From: an uncultured Pelagibacteraceae bacterium | GTDB taxonomy: Bacteria; Pseudomonadota; Alphaproteobacteria; Pelagibacterales; AG-422-B15 | Direction of reading: 5' to 3' | Length of the DNA stretch: 55,021 nt | Assembly (NCBI GenBank): GCA_902525595.1 | Contig: CABZHO010000005.1 | Span: 1 to 55,021, forward strand | Shown here: positions 34,768 through 44,099 of the stretch, piece after piece | How the letters are laid out: every line of letters begins with the position of its first letter | Numbering within the stretch: the stretch's first letter is position 1 | The notes under the pieces: generated by a model | The model's input: the letters and a program-made list of their open reading frames with translations, nothing else | Database searches by the model: none | Told to the model about the DNA's origin: nothing | Program-made: the position numbers and the translations under genes

Positions 34768-35676
34768 TTATAATGTTGGTGGTGATGTTTTTTTTGAAGA
34801 ACCAATAGCATAAAAGCTAATTGCTATAATTATAACTAAGCCACCAATAAGCGTTATATTTGATGGCACCTCGTTCACATCAAATAAAGGTATCCAACAC
34901 CAGATGACACCGAATACAACTTCAGTGAGTGAAAGTAACATAAATTCTGCTGCAGGTAGATAGCGTGCTCCAAGGCTGAGCAATATCAAACCAACTCCAA
35001 CAAGGGTTCCATGAAACATACTTAATAAGATATTCTGCAAAGGCATAGAACTACTATCAGTGAATAAAATAATCATAACCATTGAAAATAGTGAACACGT
35101 AATACCAGCAATTATGATAGTTGTGAACTTGGGTGTATCAGGTTGCCATCTTAAAGTCGTTGCAAATACTGCAAATCCGATTGAACAAAATAAACCAAAT
35201 ATCCATCCTAAGAATGTTCCAGCATACCAATCGTTATAGGCCATTAGAAAAATCCCAAATAAAGAAACAATACATGCGATAGTTGTCGTGACACCAACTT
35301 TTTCTTTTAAAAAAATATATGCAAATAATCCTGCAAACAATGGTTGCGTTCCAATCATAAACAAGGTCGTTGCTGCGGAAGTATAAGTCATACCGAAAAT
35401 AAAAAAAATAAATGCAGCCGCGAGGCCAATACCCCCGATTAAACCTGAAGAACCAACTCTGCTAAAATTATGATAAAAAGAAATCCCCTCATTATAGAGA
35501 AGATAAATTAGTAAAATAGTGGCAACGACTATCCCTCGATAAAAAAGATAGTGCCACTGATATATTTGAGCATCAATCATGTATCTTACTGTTGGAGCGC
35601 CAAAACTCCAGATCAAACCTGCTGATAAAGCAAGCACGAATCCAATTAAATATGTTTTGTTATTCAGCTCAGTCAT
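34768..35676 (-). CDS. EamA/DMT-family transporter
   Basis: A 302-residue inner-membrane protein with ten predicted hydrophobic spans in two EamA repeats (about residues 12-140 and 155-292). The first span carries LSAGLIWSFGAPTVRY, typical of drug/metabolite exporters. Substrate cannot be assigned. It ends 5 bp before the alcohol dehydrogenase start, so the exporter heads the leftward operon. It is divergent from the serine hydrolase gene across 46 bp. Confidence 0.88.
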   Translation of the reverse strand: MTELNNKTYLIGFVLALSAGLIWSFGAPTVRYMIDAQIYQWHYLFYRGIVVATILLIYLLYNEGISFYHNFSRVGSSGLIGGIGLAAAFIFFIFGMTYTSAATTLFMIGTQPLFAGLFAYIFLKEKVGVTTTIACIVSLFGIFLMAYNDWYAGTFLGWIFGLFCSIGFAVFATTLRWQPDTPKFTTIIIAGITCSLFSMVMIILFTDSSSMPLQNILLSMFHGTLVGVGLILLSLGARYLPAAEFMLLSLTEVVFGVIWCWIPLFDVNEVPSNITLIGGLVIIIAISFYAIGSSKKTSPPTL

Positions 35677-35722
35677 ATAATCTACTGCAGAATATATAAA
35701 TAATAGCTATAAAACACTATAA

Positions 35723-36865
35723 ATGAGTACAGATATCGAAATAACTGATCTTGGTCAATTTAGTAAAAAGTTTCACAAGACATACGAATTATTCAAAAAT
35801 AACCTGGAAAATAATGAGGAAGTTGGTGCGTCTTTTGCTGTCTACCAAGGTGGTGCATGTTTAATTGATCTTTATGGCGGTTATCGTGACCGTGATAAAA
35901 AAAATAAATGGGACCAAGATACAATTGTAAATGTACACTCTACAAGTAAGGGAATTGTAGCAATGATCGTTGCAAAATTAATCGATGAAGGAAATCTTGA
36001 GCTTAATAAAAATGTTTCTGATTACTGGCCAGAATTTTCAGAATTAGGTAAAGAAAATATTAGAGTAAAAACACTACTTTCACATCAAGCAGGTTTATAT
36101 GGATGGAGACAATCAATAGATGAAACCGATTTTTATAATTGGGACTATGTTGTTAATCTTTTAGCTAAACAAAAGCCGTACCATAAACCTGAGGAAAAAA
36201 TATGCTACCATCCAAAAACAATTGGTTTTTTAGTCGGCGAATTAATAAAACGAGTAACAAATAAATCGGTTGGCAAAAATTTAGAAGATCTAATCAATCA
36301 TCCATTAAAAACAAAATGTTTTATTGGTACACCATTGACTTATCATGATAATATTGCTGAATTAATAAGTTCAGAAAGTTTAAGGCAAGCTTTCAGTAAT
36401 CCACAAAATGTAGATGAATATCTAATCACGGCATTTCTTAATCCAGCAAATAAAACAAAGACAGCAAATACAAAACAATGGAGACTTGCAGAAATTCCAG
36501 CAATGAACTGCCACACAAATTCAAGATCACTTGCTAGAATTTATGATTACTTTTTGTCACATTTATCAAATAAATTTATTTCGCCTAAGACTTTTAACCT
36601 TCTCACTTCTGTTGCAGTAAGTGGAGAGGATCATGTAATGAAGTCTCCCATGCAATGGTCCTATGTGGGTTATAGTGTTGGTGGAGGAAAATTATTTGGG
36701 AATAGTAGTAAAGCGTTTGGCCACACCGGCTGGGGTGGTTCTATGGCATTTGGCGATCCTGAGAATGGTATTAGTTGTGCTTATACAATGAACCTACTCA
36801 CTGGTTCAATGCTTGGAGATCAAAGGGCTTTAAATTTAGTTGAAACAATTTATGAGGCACTATGA
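35723..36865 (+). CDS. Beta-lactamase-family serine hydrolase (EstB-like)
   Basis: A 380-residue class C beta-lactamase-fold protein. SxxK is S73-T-S-K76 (VHSTSKG), the Tyr element is likely CYHPKT (about residues 160-165) and the third motif is GHTGWGG (about 335-341), with HTG in place of KTG as in esterases. No signal peptide is seen, so a cytoplasmic esterase or transesterase is more likely than antibiotic resistance. Its end overlaps the sugar symporter start by 4 bp (ATGA), tying it to the glycoside-use operon, where it might remove acyl groups from sugars. Confidence 0.87.
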   Translation: MSTDIEITDLGQFSKKFHKTYELFKNNLENNEEVGASFAVYQGGACLIDLYGGYRDRDKKNKWDQDTIVNVHSTSKGIVAMIVAKLIDEGNLELNKNVSDYWPEFSELGKENIRVKTLLSHQAGLYGWRQSIDETDFYNWDYVVNLLAKQKPYHKPEEKICYHPKTIGFLVGELIKRVTNKSVGKNLEDLINHPLKTKCFIGTPLTYHDNIAELISSESLRQAFSNPQNVDEYLITAFLNPANKTKTANTKQWRLAEIPAMNCHTNSRSLARIYDYFLSHLSNKFISPKTFNLLTSVAVSGEDHVMKSPMQWSYVGYSVGGGKLFGNSSKAFGHTGWGGSMAFGDPENGISCAYTMNLLTGSMLGDQRALNLVETIYEAL

Positions 36866-38187
36866 AGCTGAGTTTTAAATCAAAACTTTTTTATGGTGGC
36901 GGTGATTTTGCTATTAATATTATGTGGCAATTAACTGTTTTCTACTTGCTCTTCTTTTATACTGATATTTTTGGGCTATCTCCTTCGAGTGCCGGACTAG
37001 TTTTTTTTCTTGCAAAAATTTGGGATGCGTTCACGGACCCAATAATGGGTTATATCGCGGATAATACATCAACAAGGTGGGGTAAATTTAGACCTTACAT
37101 TCTATTTGGATCAGTCCCTGCCCTAATAATGATTGTTCTTTGTTTTACGTCACCTGATCTGTCTCAAACAGGAAAGTTTTATTGGGCTCTTTTTACATAT
37201 ATCACTTTCACCACTTTATACACAGTAATTGCAATACCCGTTGGCTCGCTCATTCCATCGATGACTCAAGATAGAGATGAAAGAACTTCTTTAGCTTCTT
37301 TTAGATTTTTAGGTGCAAGTTCAGGATCAATTGCTGTGGCAGTTTTGACACTACCTTTAGTTGGCTTATTCAGCTCGCCGCAATTTGGATTTCCTATTGT
37401 TGTAGGATTTTTAGCTTTGCTTGGTGCTCTTTTTGCATTCCTATGTTTTTTTCATACCAAAGAAGTTTATTCAAAACCATATGATGAGTCTATTAGCATC
37501 AAAAAAATACTCAAAATGGTTTTTACTAATTATCCATTACACTTTGTGATACTAGCTTTGCTTACAACATGGGTAGCAAATAATATTAAGCAACTCACAA
37601 CCGTTTATTTTGTGAAATATAATTTACAATTAGAGGCTTACTTTAGTCTTATATTACTTGGTGTGATTCTTCAAATTATGTTTGGAGCATATTTAGTTAA
37701 TGTAATAAAACATCGGTTTGAGAAAAAAACTTTATTTATGATTGGTACATTTTTGTATGTATTCACCGATCTAATTATCTATTTTATCACTGGTTATGAA
37801 AATTTTTGGTTATTAGCATTTGTAGCAACTTTTGGATTTATTGGCTTTGGTATGGCTGGTGTAATGGCTTGGTCAATGATAGCGGACACAATTGAGTATG
37901 GTGAATGGAAATCTGGATTTCGAGCAGAAGGAGTACTAAACGCAGCACACGTATTTGTTTTCAAGTTGAGTGTTGGCTTTAGTGCATGGTTAGCAGGAGC
38001 TATCCTTGAAAGTACTAACTATGTAGCAAATACTCTTGAACAAAGTCCTGAAACATTAAATGGACTTTTTATTATGGGATATATTTTTCCATCAATTGCA
38101 GGAACTGTTGCAATAGTTGTTATGTACTTCAATAGATATGACAGTAACTTTTATGAAAAAATATTTACTGAATTGAAGCAAAGATAA
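36862..38187 (+). CDS. GPH-family glycoside/sugar cation symporter
   Basis: A 441-residue permease with about 12 hydrophobic spans. FAINIMWQLTVFYLLFFYTD (residues 14-33), the loop DAFTDPIMGYIADNTSTRWGKFRPY (split, about 54-78) and DTIEYGEWKSGFRAEG (about 347-362) are diagnostic of the GPH family (MelB, XylP, GusB). It imports a glycoside or disaccharide with Na+ or H+. It overlaps the serine hydrolase gene by 4 bp and precedes galactokinase by 8 bp. Together with the GH1 glycosidase this implies uptake of an intact glycoside that is cleaved inside the cell. Confidence 0.92.
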   Translation: MKLSFKSKLFYGGGDFAINIMWQLTVFYLLFFYTDIFGLSPSSAGLVFFLAKIWDAFTDPIMGYIADNTSTRWGKFRPYILFGSVPALIMIVLCFTSPDLSQTGKFYWALFTYITFTTLYTVIAIPVGSLIPSMTQDRDERTSLASFRFLGASSGSIAVAVLTLPLVGLFSSPQFGFPIVVGFLALLGALFAFLCFFHTKEVYSKPYDESISIKKILKMVFTNYPLHFVILALLTTWVANNIKQLTTVYFVKYNLQLEAYFSLILLGVILQIMFGAYLVNVIKHRFEKKTLFMIGTFLYVFTDLIIYFITGYENFWLLAFVATFGFIGFGMAGVMAWSMIADTIEYGEWKSGFRAEGVLNAAHVFVFKLSVGFSAWLAGAILESTNYVANTLEQSPETLNGLFIMGYIFPSIAGTVAIVVMYFNRYDSNFYEKIFTELKQR

Positions 38188-38195
38188 TTTAAGTT

Positions 38196-39227
38196 ATGCG
38201 CGAAGTTTCAATCGGGGAAGGCTTTGGACGAGTAAATCTCATCGGGGAGCATTTAGACTATAATGGTGGGCATGTTTTACCATTACAAATTAAGAATAAA
38301 ATCATCTGTGAGATTATCAAGAATGAGAACAATAATTTTATTTCAATAGACTCTGATAAATATAACGACTCATTAATGGTAAAGAAATTAGAAAGAAGAA
38401 ATGATTGGACTGATTTTATTATTGGATCATGTTTATTTTTTGAAAAACGATTCTCAATATCTGTTAACAATATATCAATTTATATAAAAAGCAGTCTGCC
38501 ACTCGGAATAGGTCTTTCCTCTTCTGCCGCGATTACAGTCAGCACTTTAAAATCCTTGAGTAATTATTTTCACAAAAATATGACAGATGAAGAACTAATA
38601 AATTTAGCATTTGAGGTTGAAAATGATTTTGTTGGTGTAGGCGGTGGTGTAATGGATCAATTTGTATCAGTTTTAGGTAATCACAATGAGGCACTTTTTC
38701 TCAATACATTAAACAAGAATTATGAATTAATACCGATTTTTCCAGATTATGAATTTCTTATCATCGATAGTAATACGCAGAGAATTTTATCTGATAGCGA
38801 GTTTAATAAAAAAAAAGAATTGTGTCTTACTGCTGCAAAAAAAATGAAAATTCAAAATCTCTGTACGAAAAGTAAAATTAATGAAAATGACATTAAGCTG
38901 CTGTCTATTGATGAGTTAAATGTATGTAAACATGTAATTGAAGAAAATTTGAGAGTTGTGGAAGCTGCTAAATATTTAAGAAAAAATAAAGCTAAAGAAT
39001 TTGGAAAATTAATGACAGAAAGTCATGTTTCTTTGTCTCAATATTATGGTGTTTCAACGGATAATTTAAATAAGTTGGTTGATCTATCTAATTCTTTTGG
39101 CGCATTAGGATCTAAACTTACTGGGGCTGGCTTTGGTGGGGCTATTGTAACTTTAGTAAAAAAAGAGCTGGTTGAAGAACTTAAAAAGTATATTCTTGCT
39201 GGGTATCCTGATGCTAAATTTATATAA
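38196..39227 (+). CDS. galK: Galactokinase (GHMP kinase)
   Basis: A 343-residue GHMP-family kinase. The galactokinase signature GRVNLIGEHLDYNGGHVLP is at residues 11-29, the ATP-binding LPLGIGLSSSAAI at about 102-114, the catalytic Asp in GGGVMDQFVS at about 148-157 and the C-terminal GSKLTGAGFGGAIV. It phosphorylates galactose at C1. It lies 2 bp before the GH1 gene. GalT and GalE are not in the window, so the later Leloir steps are encoded elsewhere or another C1-phosphate fate is used. It is slightly shorter than the E. coli enzyme (382 residues). Confidence 0.9.
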   Translation: MREVSIGEGFGRVNLIGEHLDYNGGHVLPLQIKNKIICEIIKNENNNFISIDSDKYNDSLMVKKLERRNDWTDFIIGSCLFFEKRFSISVNNISIYIKSSLPLGIGLSSSAAITVSTLKSLSNYFHKNMTDEELINLAFEVENDFVGVGGGVMDQFVSVLGNHNEALFLNTLNKNYELIPIFPDYEFLIIDSNTQRILSDSEFNKKKELCLTAAKKMKIQNLCTKSKINENDIKLLSIDELNVCKHVIEENLRVVEAAKYLRKNKAKEFGKLMTESHVSLSQYYGVSTDNLNKLVDLSNSFGALGSKLTGAGFGGAIVTLVKKELVEELKKYILAGYPDAKFI

Positions 39228-39229
39228 CT

Positions 39230-40474
39230 ATGAAACTTAATTTGCCAAAAAACTTCATATGGGGAACAGCAACTGCCGCTCACCAAGTTGAAGGAAATAA
39301 TACAAACTCTGATTTTTGGCTACTTGAAAATACAAAAAATACTACTTTTGCTGAGCCTTCAGGAATTGCTTGCGATCAATTGAATAGATATGAAGAAGAT
39401 ATAAAGCTTATGTCTTCTCACGCGATACAGTCATATAGACTATCAGTTGAATGGGCTAGAATCGAACAGTCAGAGGGTGAATTTTCTATGGAAGCAATTG
39501 ATCATTACAAAAAAGTTTTAGAATGTTGTCATGAAAATAATCTACAAACTTGTGTAACTTTCCAACACTTTACGTCACCTCTTTGGTTTACAGCTAAAGG
39601 TGGCTGGGAAAAAAAAGAAAATGAAGATTTATATGTAAAATACGCTGAATTTGTAACAAAAGAATTAGGTGACCACATTGATACAGTATGTACTATTAAC
39701 GAAGCAAATCTTACTGCATGCTTTGCACACACATTTCCTAGCTACCCAGAGCAAGGAATGAAATCTATTATGCCATTCGTTGAAGATGCCGCTAAGTCAT
39801 GCGGATCAACTCTTGAAAATTTTGGCCCCTTTCTATTTGGCCATCCCTATAAAATACGTGACTGCATGATGGCAGCACATGTAAAAGCTTTTCCAGTTAT
39901 TAAAGGTCTCCTTAAAAAAAATCAGCCTGTTGGTATAACACTTTCAATTATGGATTATCAAGCAGCAGATGGAGGAGAAAAAATCCGTGACATTGCACAT
40001 TCTGAAACCGTTGATGTGTTTTTAGACCAGATCAAAGACGATGACTTTGTTGGCATTCAGACTTACACACGTCATACCTTTGGTCCAAAGGGCATAATGA
40101 AACCAAACGTTAATAATGAAAATATGCTGGTAATGGGATATGAATATTATCCTGAGTCATTGGAAAATGTTTTGAGATATGTTGCTCCAAAAATAAATTG
40201 CCCAATGATTGTTTCTGAAAATGGGATTGGCACAGACGACGATAGTCAAAGAATAAATTATATAACTACTGCGCTACAGGGTCTTCAGAGCTGTTTAGAT
40301 GATGGTTTAGATATTAGAGGTTATTACTATTGGTCATTTCTTGACAACTTTGAGTGGATATATGGTTACAAACCTCGTTTTGGACTAGTCGAAGTAAATA
40401 GAGATACTTTAGAAAGAACCAGTAAAGAAAGTCTTAAGTTTTACGAACAAATTATTAGAAATTCCCGATCTTAA
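39230..40474 (+). CDS. GH1 family beta-glycosidase
   Basis: A 414-residue GH1 enzyme, a little shorter than the usual 440-480. FIWGTATAAHQVEG (about residues 10-23) and YRLSVEWARIEQSEG are the N-terminal signatures. Acid/base Glu158 lies in TINEAN, where most members have NEP, and nucleophile Glu330 in VSENGIG. The aglycone end YYYWSFLDNFEW is intact. No signal peptide, so cleavage is cytoplasmic after uptake by the GPH symporter. With galactokinase next to it, a beta-galactoside is the most likely substrate, but beta-glucosides cannot be excluded. Confidence 0.92.
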   Translation: MKLNLPKNFIWGTATAAHQVEGNNTNSDFWLLENTKNTTFAEPSGIACDQLNRYEEDIKLMSSHAIQSYRLSVEWARIEQSEGEFSMEAIDHYKKVLECCHENNLQTCVTFQHFTSPLWFTAKGGWEKKENEDLYVKYAEFVTKELGDHIDTVCTINEANLTACFAHTFPSYPEQGMKSIMPFVEDAAKSCGSTLENFGPFLFGHPYKIRDCMMAAHVKAFPVIKGLLKKNQPVGITLSIMDYQAADGGEKIRDIAHSETVDVFLDQIKDDDFVGIQTYTRHTFGPKGIMKPNVNNENMLVMGYEYYPESLENVLRYVAPKINCPMIVSENGIGTDDDSQRINYITTALQGLQSCLDDGLDIRGYYYWSFLDNFEWIYGYKPRFGLVEVNRDTLERTSKESLKFYEQIIRNSRS

Positions 40475-40905
40475 ATTTCACTACTTTTAGCTTGAGTAAG
40501 AAAGCAGCCATTGATTAACCATTCACCATTGTTTTGTTGCTGCATTGAGTAAATTGCAGTCACAAATTCACCATCTGGATCAACTAAATATACTTCAAGC
40601 GAAGGGACTCCACCTCTGGAAGATACATTTCCAATATTAACGCTTTTAGGTCTATAAACAGCTTGGTACTGACCAACTACCATTTCCCCAAATACTTGCG
40701 GATTAGGAAATATTTTTTTAATTATTGGTGAGGCGAAGGAGTATGCTTTTTCAAAATCATCATCTTGAAATGCCTGTAGTTGCTGACTTACAACCGAAAT
40801 AATTTCTTGTTCATCCTCATCCGTGAGTGAAAATGCAGATGTACTTAATAAGAAGATTATTAAAAACGGAAATATTAGTCTTTTGACAAAATTAATCATC
40901 AACAT
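40471..40905 (-). CDS. DUF4864 family secreted protein
   Basis: A 144-residue protein with a signal peptide (about residues 1-26, MINFVKRLIFPFLIIFLLST then AFS). The mature part has VSQQLQAFQDDDFEKAYSFASP and a closing NGEWLINGCFL, the pattern of DUF4864 in Alphaproteobacteria. The fold is expected to be NTF2-like; no function is known. It lies on the minus strand, overlaps the PsiE-like gene by 14 bp and converges with the GH1 gene with a 4-bp overlap. Confidence 0.78.
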   Translation of the reverse strand: MLMINFVKRLIFPFLIIFLLSTSAFSLTDEDEQEIISVVSQQLQAFQDDDFEKAYSFASPIIKKIFPNPQVFGEMVVGQYQAVYRPKSVNIGNVSSRGGVPSLEVYLVDPDGEFVTAIYSMQQQNNGEWLINGCFLTQAKSSEI

Positions 40906-41263
40906 CAGAAAATATCTTAAGTTTTCTTGCCTTCAAGATAAGAACAGCTATTGCAATCAGTAGAATAGCGCCACCCTCGTAAAGCAGCATACTTGGGTCC
41001 ATGGTTTTTCCTTGCAAGATTATTAACCTAGCAACGGCAGTGATCGCAATGAACAAAGGTATACTGATCCTAATTCTATTCAGCGTCCAATACTCTCGGA
41101 TCATTTGTATAACTTCTAGATAAATAAATAGTAAAAGAAGATCAGCAAGTTCAACGAGATTCTTTTCATACATTGCATATATTTCATAGCCAATAGCGAT
41201 TACAGTAGCAAAAATAATTATGACTAAAGCTATTTTCTCAATGTATTTAATCGTATCAATCAT
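40892..41263 (-). CDS. PsiE-like membrane protein
   Basis: A 123-residue protein with four hydrophobic spans and the pattern YEIYAMYEKNLVELADLLLLFIYLEVI (split, about residues 27-53) followed by RISIPLFIAITAVARLII, which matches the phosphate-starvation-inducible PsiE family. Biochemical role is unknown. Its start overlaps the thiolase stop by 4 bp (ATGA), so it is co-transcribed with thiolase, and its end overlaps the DUF4864 gene. Confidence 0.8.
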   Translation of the reverse strand: MIDTIKYIEKIALVIIIFATVIAIGYEIYAMYEKNLVELADLLLLFIYLEVIQMIREYWTLNRIRISIPLFIAITAVARLIILQGKTMDPSMLLYEGGAILLIAIAVLILKARKLKIFSDVDD

Positions 41264-42441
41264 AAAATCTCAAAAAGACCTGCCGCACCCATTCCACCGC
41301 CAACACACATAGTTACAACACCATATTTGGCGTTGCGTCTTTTACCTTCAATTAAAATATGCCCTGTCATTCTAGAACCAGTCATTCCATATGGGTGACC
41401 AATTGAAATTGATCCACCATTGACATTTAATTTCTCATTATCGATTCCAAGCTTATCTCTGCAGTACAATACTTGAACAGCGAATGCTTCGTTAAGTTCC
41501 CAAATATCAATGTCATCTACTTTTAAACCATGCTGCTCTAAAAGCTTAGGGACAGCAAAAACTGGTCCAATACCCATCTCATCTGGCTCACAAGCCGCGA
41601 CTGAAAGACCTCTAAAAATACCCATAGGCTCAATATTTCTTTTTTCTGCCTCTTTAAGATCCATTAACAAACATGATGATGCTCCATCAGATAACTGACT
41701 TGCATTACCTGCAGTGATATATTTATCTGGACCCATAACCGGCATCAAACCAGCAAGACTCTCAAGTGTAGTTTGTGGTCGGTTACACTCATCTTTATCA
41801 ACCGTAACTTCTTGTTCTGAAACTTCTTTTGTTTCTTTATTCATTACATCCATTTTTGTTGTCAATGGAACAATTTCGTCTTGAAATTTGCCTGCAGTTT
41901 GAGCGGCAGCTGTTCTTTGTTGACTTTGCAATGAATACTCATCTTGGTATTCTCGACTTACTTTATAACGATCCGCTACAACATCAGCTGTATTAATCAT
42001 AGGCATCCATAGAGCTGGACAAATTTTTTGAAGTTCAGGCTCAATAAGATGTTTCATATTCATATTTTGCTGCGTCATTGAGATTGATTCAACTCCACCA
42101 CCTATAGCTACTTTGATTCCATCAACAATAATTCTTTGGGCAGCAACAGCAATTGATTGTAAGCCAGATGAGCAAAAACGATTTATAGTCGTACCAGGAA
42201 CAGTAACAGGACAACCACCGGCAATAGCAACATTCCTACCAATGTTGTGACCCGTTGCTCCTTCTGGCTGTCCACAACCAAAAATTACATCTTCCACTTC
42301 ACCAGACTCAACTCCTGCTCTCTCAATAGCATGCTTAACTGTATGACCACCCATAGTGATACCATGAGTTTTATTAAATCCACCTCTCATAGCTTTTGCT
42401 AATCCTGTTCTTGAAGTTGAAATTATTGCAGCTTCTCTCAT
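41260..42441 (-). CDS. Thiolase (acetyl-CoA C-acyltransferase)
   Basis: A 393-residue thiolase. The acyl-accepting Cys90 lies in NRFCSSGLQSI, His in SIGHPYGMTGSRM (about residues 344-356) and the second Cys in VTMCVGGGMGAAGL. It catalyses either the last step of beta-oxidation or the reverse condensation; the degradative type is likely given the acyl-CoA dehydrogenases and hydratases in the next 12 kb. It heads a leftward operon with PsiE-like and DUF4864 genes. The upstream 196-bp gap holds no convincing gene. Confidence 0.93.
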   Translation of the reverse strand: MREAAIISTSRTGLAKAMRGGFNKTHGITMGGHTVKHAIERAGVESGEVEDVIFGCGQPEGATGHNIGRNVAIAGGCPVTVPGTTINRFCSSGLQSIAVAAQRIIVDGIKVAIGGGVESISMTQQNMNMKHLIEPELQKICPALWMPMINTADVVADRYKVSREYQDEYSLQSQQRTAAAQTAGKFQDEIVPLTTKMDVMNKETKEVSEQEVTVDKDECNRPQTTLESLAGLMPVMGPDKYITAGNASQLSDGASSCLLMDLKEAEKRNIEPMGIFRGLSVAACEPDEMGIGPVFAVPKLLEQHGLKVDDIDIWELNEAFAVQVLYCRDKLGIDNEKLNVNGGSISIGHPYGMTGSRMTGHILIEGKRRNAKYGVVTMCVGGGMGAAGLFEIL

Positions 42442-42637
42442 ACTTTATTGCCCTTATTATTAATAATATTTAGAAAATCGTAAGATAGACTTTTTATGTG
42501 AAAAAAAAAGTTTAATTTTGTTAAATATAATATTTCTAAAATACCCTCAATTTTGGCGTATATTTCTCTTAATTCTGCTTGACCATAAACGAATTGAAGT
42601 TTAGAAAGTCGCATTCTTTGAATCAAGGGGTTTCTCT

Positions 42638-43075
42638 ATGGTCATGTTAAAGACAAAAGTTTCAGCACCAAGCTGGGTACCAGAAGGATACAAAAAACTA
42701 GGCTGGCATGCTGGATTTGATGTCTTAATTGGACCAATGTATTTTAAAAGAGAAGAAGATAACCAATATAAATTCATTACAAAAATTCTTGATAAACATC
42801 TTAATGCACACGGTATTGCTCATGGCGGCTACTCAATGTCATTAGCAGATATTTTTCTAGGATCTATGGTTTTCGCTGCAAGTGGTAAAAAACCCTGTAG
42901 CACAATTTCACTTAATTGTAATTTTGTAAGCCCCGGCCTTCAAGACGATATTGTCGAGTGTGATGCTAAAGTTACAAAAACAACCAAATCCTTAGTTTTC
43001 ATTGAGGGTAATTTGATTTCAAAAGATAAAATTATTTTATCTGCTTCTGGCATTTGGAAAATATTAAATCAATAG
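42638..43075 (+). CDS. PaaI-like hotdog thioesterase
   Basis: A 145-residue protein of the hotdog fold. The signature HLNAHGIAHGGYSMSLAD (about residues 50-67) and the strand SLNCNFVSPG place it with PaaI-type acyl-CoA thioesterases. It hydrolyses a CoA thioester, probably of an aromatic or medium-chain acid. AAGGGG lies 7 bp before the ATG at 42638. It converges with the NUDIX gene with a 7-bp overlap of coding ends. Confidence 0.85.
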   Translation: MVMLKTKVSAPSWVPEGYKKLGWHAGFDVLIGPMYFKREEDNQYKFITKILDKHLNAHGIAHGGYSMSLADIFLGSMVFAASGKKPCSTISLNCNFVSPGLQDDIVECDAKVTKTTKSLVFIEGNLISKDKIILSASGIWKILNQ

Positions 43076-43602
43076 AATTTCATAAATCGATCAAGACTAA
43101 TATACGTTTTCATATCATTTATTTTATTTGCTCTAAGTAGTTTCTTTACCTCGTTGACTGAATAAATGCTTGTTTCAAGAACTTCATCTTCGTCCAAATT
43201 TGTCTCACTCTTCTTATAGCAATGAGTTAGATAGCAATGCACTAAGCAGGTGTTATATGCTGGAGTTGAAAAGTATTTGCCTATCATTTTCCAATTCTTT
43301 CCATGATAACCAGTTTCTTCAATTAATTCTCTTTTAGCGCAACTTAATGGCTTTTCTCCTGAGTCAATAGTTCCTGCTGGGACTTCAAGCATAATTTGAT
43401 TTGATCCATATCGATATTGTTTGAGTAAAACTACAAATTTTTTATCAACTATTGGAACAATACAAGTTATACCATTATGTACGATAAGATCTCTAACAGT
43501 CTTGTTTCCATTTACCCATTTAACTTCATCAAAATGTAAATCAAAGACATTCGCTTTGATTTTTTTCTTGGTTTTAATAAATTTTGCTTTTCTTAGAGTC
43601 AT
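43069..43602 (-). CDS. NUDIX hydrolase (ADP-ribose pyrophosphatase-like)
   Basis: A 177-residue protein. The Nudix box Gx5Ex7REUxEExGU is complete: GTIDSGEKPLSCAKRELIEE followed by TGY (about residues 76-98). Upstream LEVPAGTI is typical of ADP-sugar pyrophosphatases. It hydrolyses a nucleoside diphosphate linked to another group. It overlaps the ProX-like deacylase gene upstream by 4 bp. Confidence 0.88.
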   Translation of the reverse strand: MTLRKAKFIKTKKKIKANVFDLHFDEVKWVNGNKTVRDLIVHNGITCIVPIVDKKFVVLLKQYRYGSNQIMLEVPAGTIDSGEKPLSCAKRELIEETGYHGKNWKMIGKYFSTPAYNTCLVHCYLTHCYKKSETNLDEDEVLETSIYSVNEVKKLLRANKINDMKTYISLDRFMKFY

Positions 43603-44099
43603 TTTTGAAAATCTCTCATATTAATAAATTCGACCTTTGAATGGTGCAGTTCAATCAGATTTATCAGGTCATTTGGAGCTATCGACACTGTTGACGTGTT
43701 GATTAAAGGATGAAAATTCACAATTTCATATTCCATGAACTCTTGATCAAAAAAAAATTTAACTTTTTTTTCTTTATCATTCAATAATCCAAATGGAGAA
43801 ACTGATCCAGGTTTAATACCTAAAATGTTCATTAAATAATCCTCATTTGCAAATGACAATTTTTTTGATTTTAAAGGTGCTGATGCTTTTTTTAAATCAG
43901 CAATAATATCCTCAATAAAACTTACTAAAAAAAAATTATTCTTTTTATCTTTCAAAAAAAGATTCTTTGAATGTGCGCCGTCAATTGAGCCTCGAAGATT
44001 TTTAGAATCTTCGACGGTAAACAGTGGTTCATGTTCAGTAATCTTGTAACTAATAGACTTTGAGTCTAATAAATTAATTAGTGAATTTTTATCAAACAT
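43599..44099 (-). CDS. YbaK/ProX-type aminoacyl-tRNA deacylase
   Basis: A 166-residue protein with the bacterial prolyl-tRNA-synthetase-associated domain: AHSKNLFLKDKKNNFFLVSF (about residues 43-62), the GSVSPFGLLND motif (about 97-107) and NFHPLINTSTVSI near the C-terminus. Relatives (ProXp-ala/PrdX) clear mischarged Ala-tRNA(Pro). The gene shares its first base with the stop codon of the nucleotidyltransferase gene and overlaps the NUDIX gene by 4 bp. Confidence 0.85.
   Translation of the reverse strand: MFDKNSLINLLDSKSISYKITEHEPLFTVEDSKNLRGSIDGAHSKNLFLKDKKNNFFLVSFIEDIIADLKKASAPLKSKKLSFANEDYLMNILGIKPGSVSPFGLLNDKEKKVKFFFDQEFMEYEIVNFHPLINTSTVSIAPNDLINLIELHHSKVEFINMRDFQK

Noticed and set aside
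35723-36865. Antibiotic-resistance beta-lactamase
   Set aside because: No signal peptide, HTG instead of KTG and a position in a sugar operon fit an EstB-like esterase better.
42438-42626. 62-codon frame on the minus strand upstream of thiolase
   Set aside because: No ribosome site, low-complexity AT-rich composition and no recognisable feature; probably random in a promoter region.
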